Shown: positions 11,296-22,559 of the stretch, one piece after another
Position numbering within the stretch: position 1 is the first letter of the stretch
Layout: each line of letters begins with the position of its first letter
Notes under the pieces: generated by a model
Seen by the model: the letters and a program-made list of their open reading frames with translations, nothing else
The model's database searches: none
Told to the model about the DNA's origin: nothing
Assembly: GCA_007922305.1 (NCBI GenBank)
Contig: ML677365.1
Coordinates: 17,775,512-17,839,511, forward strand
DNA from: Dermatemys mawii
Taxonomy: Eukaryota; Chordata; Testudines; Dermatemydidae
Direction of reading: 5' to 3'
DNA length: 64,000 nt
Translations under genes and position numbers: made by a program

Positions 11296-12984
11296 GAGTG
11301 CTGGTGGTAATCTTTTTTCCAGTTCCACCACTAGCCCATACCCCAGCTCTAGTGTTCCCTGAGCTTTAGTACTATGGTGCCAAACATGGTTATGATTTGC
11401 TGAGTTTGGTCTACATTGAGCCCTATCTATTCCAAATACACTTCCTAAAACGTTTCCATCATTGCTAACAATAGTTCAGGCCCACAAAAATTAAGCAACA
11501 ATGGGAGTTCTAGTGCTGGGTGGGCAAGGGCTATTGCCACCAATTTAATCACTGTTTTACCTAAACCTGCTCAAATCAGGTCTTAACGGCATTGTTGTTA
11601 AAAGGCCTGAAGCAGCTAGTAGAACTGAACCAGTGTTAGCAATGGGAAAATTTTGAAAAAATATCTTTTAAATAGAAACAATGGATCACTAGCTGCCAAT
11701 AGCCTTTATAATACTGTCAGTTACACCATGGGATTAGACCATGGGGTTAGAAACAGTGGCATTAATAAACATCCCAGATAAGCCAGGGCTCAGAGGTGCT
11801 TGAACTAGGGGTGCTGGGGCTGCAGCAATATCCCCTTAGCTCGAAGTGGTTTCCGTCATATACAAGGTTTACAGTTCAGTTCAATGGTTCTCAGCACCGC
11901 CCCCAAACCCCATAAAAATTGCTCCAATGCCACTGTCAGGGCTATTTTTGCTGGCTTCTTTCTCCAATATATTTTGCATCGTAGCTGCTCTGGTGCCCTT
12001 AACGTAGGTGCAGTGCATTGGCGTAAGCTGTGATTTACTCCAGTTTGAAATGCATAAGCTCCTGGTACAGTGCGTCTGTGCTATAGGTTTGTATTGATGT
12101 AAGAACAGGGTGCAAAAATAAACATGACCCAGTGTAGGAAGGGCCTCAGGCTCCCGATGTTTCTAACAGCAGTGGGCCATTTTTTGACATTTCCCCTTGT
12201 TTAAACAGAGCTGGAGGTATTGTGAAAATCTCCCACTGTTGTCCAACAGTAGTGCAGTTCCAATGGTGGAAGTGCTCACATAGACTGGTCACTGGCAGTT
12301 TTATCACCCTATTGTCTAAAGCAGCGAGCAGAATGCCTGAGCTGTCTGTACTACAGTTTCCATCATTGCTTCAACTGGAAGATCTGCACCAATGGCAATT
12401 TACAATTATTAAGCTGACTGTTCAACATTAAAAAAAAAACCACAGTTGCATCTAGCATTGTTCTGCTTCCATTGTTAGCAAACACATACAAAATTGTCTA
12501 CTGTAGATATTCTCATTGTGGAAAGGGCTTACATTTACAACCCTTTGTTGCAATATTAGCTTTAGCCTTTTTGAACTAGTATCAGTAAGGCACCTATTGT
12601 TCTTTTGAGGTTGCTGAATTATATAAAACATATTACTTGGGGGTTGTATGGAACTTTACCAGTACATCTCAATGGCATGTGAATTCTGCCTTTTAATTTT
12701 ACTGTTAGCACTTACAATTTATCATTAACCATTTAAATATTGCTCCTCTTACAAAGCATAAATAGTAATAAAGATTGGAAAATAATCCTTAAGAACACAT
12801 TTTCCTCCGTTTGGCAGAACTGTGGCTTGTTAGTGAGTACTAATTGCAGTTCTGAGGATATCAGCTCCAAATCTAGTGCCTAGTCATAAAGAAACAAGAC
12901 ATAATTTGTAAAATAGTTGCTTTCCTTCTCCCCATCTTCTTTCCTTTAACAATCTCACAGTCTGATATTGCATTTTGTTTAACT

Positions 12985-13065
12985 TAGATTGTAAATTCCT
13001 TGGGATAATACCCTCTTTGTCTGTAAGGAATTATGAATGGAACCGGCACTATGTAAATAATAATG
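12985..13065 (+). repeat. SINE-like scrap (TAGATTGTAAATTCCTTGGG type)
   Basis: Contains TTAGATTGTAAATTCCTTGG, CTCTTTGTCTGT and GGCACTATGTAAATAATAAT, an order seen in an old amniote interspersed repeat. A second copy is at about 51835-51950. Confidence 0.45.
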
Positions 13066-13084
13066 AACATTCAGATGTTCCTTT

Positions 13085-13240
13085 ACATGTTGAAAGTTTT
13101 GTACATACACTAACTAATCCTCTACCATCTCTGGGAGACAGGAGCTGTATCCTTATGTTATGGATGGGGTACATGAGGCAGAGAGGTTGTGGCTTGTCCA
13201 AGTTCACATAGCCAAGAATGGAATTCAGAACTCCTGACTC
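13085..13240 (+). repeat. MIR SINE relic
   Basis: MIR-like phrases in order: TATGGATGGGGTACATGAGG, CAGAGAGGTTGTGGCTTG, TCCAAGTTCACATAGCCAAG and GGAATTCAGAACTCCTGACT. Confidence 0.7.
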
Positions 13241-13599
13241 CCACAAAACAGTACCACAAAACAACACTACCTCCCAAAACATGGCCTCCTCATTGTTACA
13301 GCCACACAAAGAGAAGTCCCAACAGTAAGTATAACTAATAATTTGACTTCGGTGTAAAGGAGAATTCAGGTGACTGCTACAAGACTCACATTTTTCCTAT
13401 AATGGGTCTTCTCAGAGACTTCCTTTTGGGAAGGGGAAACAGAGCAGCTGGTTACCAGGGTTTGGGCAAGAGGAAGATGGGAGTTGGCCAGCTGCCACAC
13501 ACTTTGGATGAGGAGAGGGGGCTGAAACCTGAGAAGAATGAATCGGGGTATATCCACACTTAAAATGCTAGAGTGTCACTGCTGCAGCTGCATCACTGT

Positions 13600-14491
13600 A
13601 GCTCTAAATGTAAGGTAATGCACATTGGAAAAAATAACCCCAACTATACATAGAATGTGATGGGGGCTAATTTAGCTACAACTAATCAGGAAAAAGATCT
13701 TGAAGTCATCGTGGATAGTACTCTGAAGAGTCCATGCAGTGTGCAGCGGCAGTCAAAAAAGCAAACAGGATGTTAGGAATCATTGAAAAAGGGATAGAGA
13801 ATAAGACGGAGAGTATCTTATTGCCCTTATACAAATCCATGGTGCGCCCACATCTTGAATACTGTGTACAAATGTGGTCTCCTCGTCTCAAAAAGGATAT
13901 ACTAGCATTAGAAAAGGTTCAGAGAAGGGCAACTAAAATGATTAGGGGATTGGAACGGGTCCCATATGAGGAGAGATTAAAGAGGCTAAGACTTTTTAGC
14001 TTGGAAAAGAGGAGACTAAGGGGGGATATGATAGAGGTATATAAAATTATGAGTGGTGTGGAGAAAGTGAATAAGGAAGTTATTTACTTGTTCCCATAAT
14101 AGAAGAACTAGGGACCACCCATTGAAATTAGTGGGCAGCAGGTTTAAAACAAATAAAAGGAAGTTCTTCTTCACACAGCGCACAGTCAACCTGTGGAACT
14201 CTCTGCCTGAGGAGGTTGTGAAGGCTAGGGCTATAACAGGGTTTAAAAGAGAACTGGATAAATTCATGGAGGTTAAGTCCATTAATGGCTATTAGCCAGG
14301 CTGGGTAAGAAATGGTTTCCCTAGCCTCTGTTTGTCAGAGTGGGGTGATGGATGGCAGGAGAGAGATCACTTGATCTTTACCTGTTAGGTTCACTCACTC
14401 TGGGGCACCTGGCATTGGCCACTGTCGGTAGACAGGATACTGGGCTAGATGGACCTTTGGTCTGAACCAGTACAGACTTTCTTATGTTCTT
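13600..14491 (+). mobile_element. CR1 LINE, 3' end with remnant reverse-transcriptase ORF
   Basis: A 5'-truncated CR1. The open stretch 13734-14099 encodes the typical CR1 ORF2 C-terminus, with KKANRMLGII, LLPLYKSMVRPHLEYCVQ, LEKVQRRATKMIRGLE and LEKRRLRGDMIEVYKIM. It ends at TAA after KEVIYLFP, a decay of the usual frame. The 3' UTR follows (CACAGCGCACAGTCAACCTG, GGGCTAGATGGACC), and the element ends in TTCTTATGTTCTT, the CR1 3'-terminal repeat. It is not expected to be active. Confidence 0.92.
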
Positions 14492-14668
14492 CTGTGTAGA
14501 TACTACCTATACTGGGGGGTAGGCTTCATAATAATTCTTCCATTGATCTAGCACTATCACAAGCAGGGGCTAGGTTAGTATAGCTTTATCTTGGGGTGTG
14601 GATTTTTCTCACCCCAAGAGGCGTAGCTAGACAATGGAAGGTCCTATTGTAGACCAGGCCTCAGAGTG
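14492..14668. repeat. Short MITE with TGTGTAGATAC / TGTAGACCAGGCC ends
   Basis: Directly abuts the CR1 3' end. CTGTGTAGATACTACC on the left is roughly inverted to TATTGTAGACCAGGCC on the right, with an internal AATTCTTCCATTGATCTAGC block typical of these elements in turtles. Confidence 0.5.
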
Positions 14669-15489
14669 GGCAGACAAACCTTAACATATGCTAACTGCAT
14701 TAAATTCATGGGGTAGCCATAATATTGTCACTGAGCATGGCTGAAAATGCCCAGATTCCAGATTTAACTTGAAGCTGTAACCCCAGAAATTGAATTTCAA
14801 ATTTCAAAGCTGAAAGTCTGTTAGGCAATAATTTACACATCACATAGAAACAGAGAAAGAGACAGGGAGAATAGTGAGTATTTGCAGTTCAGATTTAACA
14901 CTCCCTTATGATCAAGGCCAGTGCAAGCAAATCCATGGTTTTCTGCATAGTAATTTGATTGCCCTCCAAGGTCCAGTGTGCAACATCCTCCACCCCATTT
15001 GATACACACTCCTTTCCCATGCCAGCTGTGGGGACAGAAATGTAGACCTTTAGAGGTGGGATAATAGGGAATCTGTCTAGAACTGTTGCATGTGTCTGTG
15101 GAGTCATCATGGGGAATAGTGGATGGGGGCTTCCTATGTTAAAGGTGGTGAGTGGAAACCTGCATTGTATCCCAGCCATGGCCAAGATAAGGAGTGGGGA
15201 ATGTAGAGAAATTCAGATTCTCTGGGGCTCAAATTATTATCAATTTGAAGCTTACAGTCAGCACTGACTATATCATACACCATGATAGAGAGAAGTGTAA
15301 GCAATGAATGTTAAACTTCAACCTGCCTTTCTAGGAAAAAAAAACCCCAAGAAACAAGGGCTCTCTACAGTTGTAGATTTGATAGCATTGTCTGAATCAG
15401 CTTGGTCTCTCACCAGTCAGGAACCAGACCCTTCTTGGTATAATTCCCAACTCAGAGGACCTAGGGTATTGGCAGTGACAAGAAACCAA

Positions 15490-15625
15490 GTGCTAGAACA
15501 AGTCCCTTAACCTCTAACTCATTTTCCCCCTCTATGAAATAGAAATAGTATTCTACCTGCTTCATAGGGGTGATGTGGAAATTAGATATTTGTAAAGTAT
15601 TTTGATCATGAAAAGCATTCAGTAT
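15490..15625 (-). repeat. MIR SINE relic
   Basis: Reverse-strand MIR: CAAGTCCCTTAACCTCTAAC, TCATTTTCCCCCTCTATGAA and TACCTGCTTCATAGGGGTGA in order. Confidence 0.65.
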
Positions 15626-17116
15626 TTTATTTTTTTGTTCCTATTTTCAGTGGCTTAGAACCTCCTCCCAAAACTACTCCTTGAACTGAAATTCCTCGTG
15701 TTTAGTCACAGCTCAGAGATGAACTTGTGCTAGAAAATTTGAAGACAATTAGTCCTCTCCTTTCTGAGTGTCAGTGTGTGACCATATGCAGTGTTAGGTA
15801 AGGAGAGGGTTAATATACTATTATTAGCAGGTGTTGCTCCTCAGTGTAGGGATTGCAGAGGAACTCTTTCAGGAAGAGTATAGAAATGGGTGCCTTCCTA
15901 ATAGGCTGAGGAGCCATTTTGAGGAGCAACTGTAAATAACAAGGATGGGGTTGTGATTGGGCCATTAACCTTATTAGTATTGTAGGTGAAAGACTAGTTT
16001 TTCAGCCACATAGAGACAAGGGTAAGACTATTTGACAGAGCCACCTTCTTCCATTGTAATTGAGACTTGAAGCAAACAAAACTGGTTTTCCTCTAGGCTA
16101 GGACTACTGAGTGTCTCCATCATGAGAAAAGGTCAATGGATCCAAATGTATCTACCTAGATAAAGAAGAAAGGTGATACTACTGAGAATCAAAGAAATAT
16201 GGCTCTTTGGTTTGACTTATAAAGGTACATTGTCTTTCATGCATCAAGCCTGGCTGAACTAAAGCTAATGCGTTAAAGGCAGCATCCTTTGTTTACCATA
16301 GACTATTAAAATGTATTAGTTGTTAAGTTAACATGTGCTAATGTTATACCATCCTTGCCTAGATGAAGCCAATATCTGTCTGTGCCTCCTAATAGTAAGC
16401 ACATAGACTGAATGCTTATTTTAAAATGATCAGTAGTGAAATAGTTAACAATGACATTTTATTTTCTTACTTCTAGTTTTCAAAATTAACTCCATTGGAA
16501 TGAATGGTGGGAGTTCACATCTCAGCTGGACTGCTTTTAGGCTACTTACAGAGGTGAACTGTAAACACCACATTGTTTGATTTACATTTGTAAGTTTTCT
16601 CCTTAATCAGAAGGTCTAGCAATGTAACTTTTCAAAAATGAAAGCTTAGATCCTGTGGCAGTTTTGTAGAATTGTGAAAGACATTAGCCTTGGGTATCTA
16701 TCACATAGTACTGTAAGACATTGTTTATTGTATTGTGGAAGTGGACAGAAATGTAGGCTATATTGTACTAAACATTGTGCACACTGAATTAAAAGACAGT
16801 CCCTGCCCCAAGAGGTTACTACACATTGAAATAGTCTGTTTGCCAATGAATCTATTGTAACATCATAATCTTTGATATAATATACTGCTTTTTATTGCTC
16901 TTTAAAATGGCAAAGCAATAAAAAGAGAGGAATCAAAGTGCATATTTTTGTACTTCTTGTCATGCCTTTAGGATATCAGAAAATGGTGTGTAATTTTGTT
17001 ATGTGATATGACACTGTGGGGGTGTGTGTGGGGTGGGGGAGAGAATGGAAGGAGGAAGAACAGAAGTGTTTAGAGAGATGAGGGGGAAAAGACAACAATA
17101 CATAGGAAGAGGGTGC

Positions 17117-17387
17117 CTGAGGCCTTGTCTACACACAGAGCTTGAACCATTTTAACCAAACTTGTTTTTAAAATGTATTTATTTAAATCAATATGCCCCT
17201 TGTGCAACATGCTTGAATAGGCTTATTGCTGGCTTATGCTGAAATTACTGATTTCAGGTAAATTGATATAAATCAGCTGTAAATCAATTTCAGAATATCT
17301 GCACAGGAGTTTGCATTGGTTTAACTAAATCTATTTTAAAACTGGTTTTAAAATATTGAAAGTGTTGTGTCTGGACAAGGCCTGAGA
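17117..17387. repeat. MITE with GGCCTTGTCTACAC / GTGTCTGGACAAGGCC ends
   Basis: About 270 bp with clear terminal inverted repeats: GAGGCCTTGTCTACAC on the left and GTGTCTGGACAAGGCCTGA on the right. The interior is partly palindromic (TTTTAAAATG...TTTTAAAACTGG). A non-autonomous DNA transposon of a family that recurs in the window. Confidence 0.7.
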
Positions 17388-18204
17388 CACAGAAGATGGA
17401 AGAGAGGGGGACAAGAAAAATACTAGGGTGAGAGGACATTAATTTTTACATATTCTAAACTGTATATAAAGTTGAATATCTTTTCATTTTGTGGAGTTTT
17501 GGTTGCAGAAACTGTAACCACTTTAGCTCTGTTCTTATAGCTTACATCATCTCTCCAAAATCTCCGTGGAGTTTAGGCCTGAGAGCTCTTTTAAAAATAG
17601 TTTGGTGAAACATTTGGGAACTTTTACATGTCCACCATTCCTACTGAGTGAATTGGGAAAAGTCTGTTATGTTCAAGAGAGATATAGTGAACTAAAAGTT
17701 GCTGCTGATTTAGGCGTGTGTTGATGAGGGAGTCATGATGACCCAAAAGAAGGTCCAAATTTAGCCATAGGTTTCTATCAACTATCATGCACTTTTATGT
17801 CAGAGTAATACAGCACCTGGGTAATGAGAATTAAAGGAAACCTCAAATGAGGTTGAAACATAATGATGCTAATGTTACCATCTAACTGAAGCTAGTCGGA
17901 TGAGGCCAGCAGTATTAGGACTAAGACCTGTTTCCACGTGTAATCTAGTTTCTCTCTAGTTAAACAAAACAGGGACTTGTAATGAGATGAGAAATCTTAG
18001 ACTGAGGAAAGTCCTCAGATATATCAAACAGAAATTTGTGTTTCTCCTAATTTACTATGTATGTCAACTAATTAAGTGGTTTATGCATTTTTCCCCCCTA
18101 TTTGATCCTGAAACGAAATCCTAAATCTGTCTGTGACATTCCCAACGGGTGTTGGCAACGGAGTGATGTCACTGCCACACCAGTCAGGGACAGCATGGTA
18201 GAGT

Positions 18205-18340
18205 AGGGGGTTTAGTCCTGGATTGTAACGGCAAGTTCTACTGATTTGCTGTGCTGATCTGAGCAACTCCGCCTCAGTTTCCCCACTTATAACGAACATA
18301 CTTTCCCTGCCGGAGTGTTATGGGACTAGTTCAAAGTACT
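18205..18340 (-). repeat. MIR SINE relic
   Basis: Reverse-strand MIR: GATCTGAGCAACTCCGCCTC followed by AGTTTCCCCACTTATAACGA and TGCCGGAGTGTTATGGGACT. Confidence 0.55.
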
Positions 18341-18537
18341 ACACAGACTAAGTGCTAAATATGAAGAATGTATTCACCAGCGGGGCTGTAAGGAAGAAAT
18401 GTCTTATTTAAACACCAGTATCTGTAAGGGAGACACAGAGAAAACTCCAGCTTCATGCCATGCCATTATGATGTGCAGATACACGGCGCACTGCCGCATT
18501 TTAAATTCCCTGTCATGGGAGCCACGCCGCGCACTGC

Positions 18538-18565
18538 GCTCTCTCTCTCTCTCTCTCTCTCTCTG
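18538..18565 (+). repeat. (CT)n microsatellite
   Basis: About thirteen CT units at the upstream edge of the CpG island, about 750 bp before the predicted CCNE2 start site. Confidence 0.85.
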
Positions 18566-18612
18566 TGTTTACATTTTGCAGCCAGCTCCACGTTGTCGGG
18601 CCTCTCTCCCTG

Positions 18613-18716
18613 CCCATTGGCTCGAGGCTTCCCCTGACTCCGCCCAGGGGCGGAGCTCCGCGCTAACCCGCGCCGGGCTGCGGCGTGCGCTGGCTGTAGG
18701 GGGACGGCGGCGGGAA
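18613..18716 (+). promoter_or_regulatory. Upstream promoter cluster: CCAAT box, GC boxes, E2F/ETS-like site
   Basis: CCCATTGG (18613-18620) can be read as an NF-Y site, GACTCCGCCC and GGGGCGGAGC (about 18636-18656) as opposed GC boxes, and GGCGGGAAGTGA (18709-18720) as overlapping E2F and ETS cores. There is no TATA box nearby. It may be a distal part of the CCNE2 promoter or a separate promoter, possibly for an antisense transcript; the sequence alone does not decide. Confidence 0.45.
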
Positions 18717-19258
18717 GTGACAGCTGCGCCGTTCCCTGCTGCAGCCCCAGAGGCTGAGCCCGGGTCCCGGGCGCACTGCATGGGCTGGGCCGGAGGCGAC
18801 GGCGAGTGGGGTAGGGGGTCCGTGGCGTGTGAAGGGGGAGCTGCTGGAGAATGTCCTCCCTTGGGGACTTGCAGCAGCCGGGCGTGTCCTGGGCTGGACT
18901 GGGGCAGAGCAGCGTTGCGTGTAGGACGGTACCTGCGTGGGGACCGGGGAAGCCTGAGCTGAGGCTGCAAATCCCTGCCCTGCCCCTGGGAGCAGCGAGC
19001 TGGGTGCCCTGGGCCGTGCCGGGGCAGGGAAGGCTGCCCAGTGGGTGCCCGGGCTGTGCTGGGGGCAATGCACATGGGGCAGGGCGGGCTGTTCAGTGGG
19101 GCTCACAGGGGCACTGCTGCTCTTTGGAGGGTTGTCGGATTGCTGGAGAGTGCAGCAGCCCGGGGTGCCCTGTGCTGGGTGGGGGTGGGTGAGGGGTTGA
19201 GTGGGGCCTGGGTGTTGTAAGGAGGGAAGATGACGGGGGGTGATGAGCCGGACGCACG

Positions 19259-19270
19259 TGCGCATGCGCA
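19259..19270. promoter_or_regulatory. NRF-1 site
   Basis: TGCGCATGCGCA is the perfect NRF-1 palindrome, about 20 bp upstream of the TATA box. Confidence 0.75.
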
Positions 19271-19289
19271 AGGGAGGGCCCGGGCGGCA

Positions 19290-19310
19290 GTATATAGGGG
19301 CTTGGCGCCG
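19290..19310 (+). promoter_or_regulatory. CCNE2: CCNE2 core promoter: TATA box and E2F site
   Basis: TATATAGG starts at 19291. TTGGCGCC (19302-19309), followed by GGCGCC, is a good E2F core. A start site near 19315-19325 is expected about 28 bp after the TATA box. E2F control fits the known G1/S induction of cyclin E genes. A TATA box inside a CpG island is less common. Confidence 0.65.
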
Positions 19311-19314
19311 GCGC

Positions 19315-19346
19315 CAGCTGAGCAGCGCTGAGCCGGGCGGCAGCGG
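19315..19346 (+). other. CCNE2: CCNE2 exon 1, non-coding (predicted)
   Basis: From the expected start downstream of the TATA box to the donor CGG|GTGAGG at 19346/19347. No ATG is present in this short leader, in line with CCNE2 genes whose first exon is non-coding. The start is approximate. The donor is inferred from its match to consensus and its place before the coding-exon acceptor at 23620. Confidence 0.5.
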
Positions 19347-20174
19347 GTGAGGTGCGCCGGGGCGAAGGGTCCGGGGGGGTCGGGCGAGCGGGCAGCGCAT
19401 GAGGGGGTGTCCCCGGGCCTGGGGCAGGGCCGAGGCGCGGCGGCGGAGGGGGAGACGACAGATGGGTTTGGGGGGGACAGTTGGGTTTGGGGGGGAGGCG
19501 CTGAGGTGCCTGTACCCCCCCGCGGGCTGGGGGGCGGCGGGTCCCGGTTCTGGGGGGCCCGCTCCGGGGCGATCGGTGGGGCCTGGGCCCCGCGCGGTGG
19601 CGGGGCCGAGGCGGGTGGCGCGGCGGGATGCCCGCCCGGGCGCAGTTTTGGAGGGAGAGTGGCCGGGGAAAGGTGTCGGGCGGGCGCCCCCCATCCCGCC
19701 CCCTGCGAGCCCCTCTGAGCATGGGGGGCCCGGAGCACGCCGGGGGCCGCGCCTCCCTCCGCGGGGTGACGGGAGGGGGTGTCGGCTGCAGCCCCCCCCC
19801 AGCCCTGGGGTGACCCCGTTCCGCGCTGCTCCCCGTGGGGGCCGGGGCGCCGGTGCCTGAGGTTTTGGAGGGAGACTGGCTCGGTGCAGGGAGGGAAGGG
19901 GGTGGGGAATCCGGCTGGGGCGGCCAGTCGAGCCCTGGGCGGGCCCCATTATACCGCCCATACAGGGAAAAGGGGGGGCACTGAGGAGGGGGCTCCCCCT
20001 GGGCTGAGTGATTTAGCGCGCGGTGGCGGGTGCCTGGCGGGAGCCCCCCCCCTGCAGTGACCTCGTTTTCTCCCACCCGTGTACGGGGCAGGGGAGGCCC
20101 AGTGTGGAGTAGCGGCGTGTTGGGGGGGGGGGTCGCCCTGTGCTGCGGAGGGGGAGCCTGAAGCGGGGGGGGGG

Positions 20175-21167
20175 CGGCTGCGGATCCTACCCTGCTCCCC
20201 AGCTAGCCCGGGCGGGAGGGCTCCGGGCACTGCGGGGAAGGGGCTGCCCCTTTTTGGAGGGAGCCTGGCCCCGTGCGGGCGGGGGAGGAAAGTGCCCGCC
20301 CGCGTGGCCCCCCTGCCCTGTGACACGCAGGGGGATGGGGCCCCGGCAGGTCCCGGGGGTGGAGTGGGGGAGGCAGCACCAGGGGGACGTCCTGAGCCCA
20401 GCCCCAGGCCGCTGCCGCCTGCTCTTCCCCGCTCTCTGCAAATTGGCGCGGAACCGGCACTGCAGGGGCCGGAGAAACGCGCAGAGCCGGAGCAGCTCGC
20501 TGAGTCCGGGGGGGGCAGGGAGCCCTGGCGTCCCGGGTAGAGCCCTCAGAGCTGGGGTGGGGAGAGGCACAGAAGCCCCGGCGTGCAGGGGACGGCAAGA
20601 GCTAGGCGAGGAAAAGCTGCCTGGCTCTTCCATGGGGTGGGTGAATACAGACTACTGCTGTGTGTGTATTTTTAAAGATATGCCCTATTGCACACTCATC
20701 TAATGTATACACACCGTGTATATAATAAAAAATATGGCAGCGCATATAAAATATACAGTGTTTGTTTAATGTGGGTATGTGTTTATGTATAATACACCAA
20801 TATGCTACACTAACACACTGAAGGTGGGGAAGAGGACATGGCTGGGCTTAGTGTCCCCTCTCTCCTTGCACATGTTGAATTCCCTCTCCACCATTCTACA
20901 TGAAGCATCCCTCTGATCCCCCAGTACAAATGCATGGAATTAAATTTGCTATTGGTGTAAATGAGCACATGTATGTTGGAAACAATGGATTTACACTAGT
21001 GGTGAACCTGATTGTGCGTATGTATAACCTACCTTGTGTGATTATATAGATATAAAATACATGCACACTGTATATTTGTACATATGTGCGCACATACAGT
21101 GGAGCCCTGCTATAACATGACAAATGGGATCCAAGAAATCCCATCGCGCTAAATGCGGGGTCGTGTT
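20175..21167 (+). repeat. Left copy of a near-identical ~993-bp segment flanking the gap
   Basis: Begins CGGCTGCGGATCCTACCC and ends GGGGTCGTGTT right at the N run. It matches 21568-22559 base for base apart from about eight substitutions and two small indels (one G in a poly-G, one CA). See the finding on assembly. Confidence 0.95.
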
Positions 21168-21567
21168 NNNNNNNNNNNNNNNNNNNNNNNNNNNNNNNNN
21201 NNNNNNNNNNNNNNNNNNNNNNNNNNNNNNNNNNNNNNNNNNNNNNNNNNNNNNNNNNNNNNNNNNNNNNNNNNNNNNNNNNNNNNNNNNNNNNNNNNNN
21301 NNNNNNNNNNNNNNNNNNNNNNNNNNNNNNNNNNNNNNNNNNNNNNNNNNNNNNNNNNNNNNNNNNNNNNNNNNNNNNNNNNNNNNNNNNNNNNNNNNNN
21401 NNNNNNNNNNNNNNNNNNNNNNNNNNNNNNNNNNNNNNNNNNNNNNNNNNNNNNNNNNNNNNNNNNNNNNNNNNNNNNNNNNNNNNNNNNNNNNNNNNNN
21501 NNNNNNNNNNNNNNNNNNNNNNNNNNNNNNNNNNNNNNNNNNNNNNNNNNNNNNNNNNNNNNNNNNN
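21168..21567. other. Assembly gap, 400 N
   Basis: Exactly 400 unresolved bases inside CCNE2 intron 1. The round length suggests an estimated or placeholder size. Any reading frame crossing it is artificial. Confidence 0.98.
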
Positions 21568-22559
21568 CGGCTGCGGATCCTACCCTGCTCCCCAGCTAGC
21601 CCGGGCGGGAGGGCTCCGGGCACTGCGGGGAAGGGGCTGCCCCTTTTTGGAGGGAGCCTGGCCCCGTGCGGGCGGGGGAGGAAAGTGCCCGCCCGCGTGG
21701 CCCCCCTGCCCTGTGACACGCAGGGGGATGGGGCCCCGGCAGGTCCCGGGGGTGGAGTGGGGGAGGCAGCACCAGGGGGACGTCCTGAGCCCAGCCCCAG
21801 GCCGCTGCCGCCTGCTCTTCCCCGCTCTCTGCAAATTGGCGCGGAACCGGCACTGCAGGGGCCGGAGAAACGCGCAGAGCCGGAGCAGCTCGCTGAGCCC
21901 GGGGGGGGGCAGGGAGCCCTGGCGTCCCGGGTAGAGCCCTCAGAGCTGGGGTGGGGAGAGGCACAGGAGCCCCGGGGTGCAGGGGACGGCAAGAGCTAGG
22001 CGAGGAAAAGCTGCCTGGCTCTTCCATGGGGTGGGTGAATACAGACTACTGCTGTGTGTGTATTTTTAAAGATATGCCCTATTGCACACTCATCTAATGT
22101 ATACACACCGTGTATATAATAAAAAATATGGCAGCGCATATAAAATATACGGTGTTTGTTTAATGTGGGTGTGTGTTTATGTATAATACACCAATATGCT
22201 ACACTAACACTGAAGGTGGGGAAGAGGACATGGCTGGGCTTAGTATCCCCTCTCTCCTTGCACATGTTGAATTCCCTCTCCACCATTCTAGATGAAGCAT
22301 CCCTCTGATCCCCCAGTATAAATGCATGGAATTAAATTTGCTATTGGTGTAAATGAGCACATGTATGTTGGAAACAATGGATTTACACTAGTGGTGAACC
22401 TGATTGTGCGTATGTATAACCTACCTTGTGTGATTATATAGATATAAAATACATGCACACTGTATATTTGTACATATGTGCGCACATACAGTGGAGCCCT
22501 GCTATAACATGACAAATGGGATCCAAGAAATCCCATCGCGCTAAATGCGGGGTCGTGTT
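21568..22559 (+). repeat. Right copy of the ~992-bp segment flanking the gap
   Basis: Starts at the first base after the gap with the same CGGCTGCGGATCC as base 20175 and runs to the same GGGGTCGTGTT, then continues into the full transposon at 22489. The left copy also has the first 70 or so bases of that transposon, at the same insertion point. Confidence 0.95.

Larger units (their letters stand above)
9611..13560. other. Intergenic region without recognisable gene
   Basis: Between the TP53INP1 3' end and CCNE2. It holds a MITE (about 10239-10510), a diverged minisatellite (11065-11295), a SINE-like scrap (about 12985-13065) and a MIR copy (13085-13240). Short open frames are not supported by any recognisable protein or splice structure. 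Confidence 0.6.
14669..18470. other. Intergenic region upstream of CCNE2
   Basis: No recognisable gene. It holds MIR copies on the - strand (about 15490-15625 and 18205-18340), a MITE (17117-17387) and G/A-rich simple sequence near 17020-17090. The rest is unremarkable AT-rich DNA. Confidence 0.6.
18475..20620. promoter_or_regulatory. CpG island covering the CCNE2 promoter and first exon
   Basis: A sharp rise in G+C and CpG from about 18475 to 20620, in contrast with AT-rich flanks. It includes a (CT)n tract at 18538-18565, CCAAT and GC boxes near 18616-18656, the core promoter at 19259-19310, the non-coding exon and the start of intron 1. Long open frames on both strands here are a by-product of high G+C and are not annotated. 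Confidence 0.85.

Noticed and set aside
11013..11369. 118-codon open frame as a gene
   Set aside because: It overlaps open frames on both strands, derives from a diverged tandem repeat and has no recognisable domain or splice context.
13734..14099. 121-codon frame as a host gene
   Set aside because: It is the C-terminal remnant of CR1 reverse transcriptase, followed by the CR1 3' UTR and terminal repeat.
18466..20703. Long open frames up to 432 codons on both strands in the CpG island
   Set aside because: High G+C removes stop codons in all frames at once. The translations are Pro/Arg/Gly-rich, low in complexity, overlap each other on both strands and match no family.
21042..21999. Open frames running through the N gap
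   Set aside because: They consist largely of unknown residues and exist only because N cannot encode a stop.
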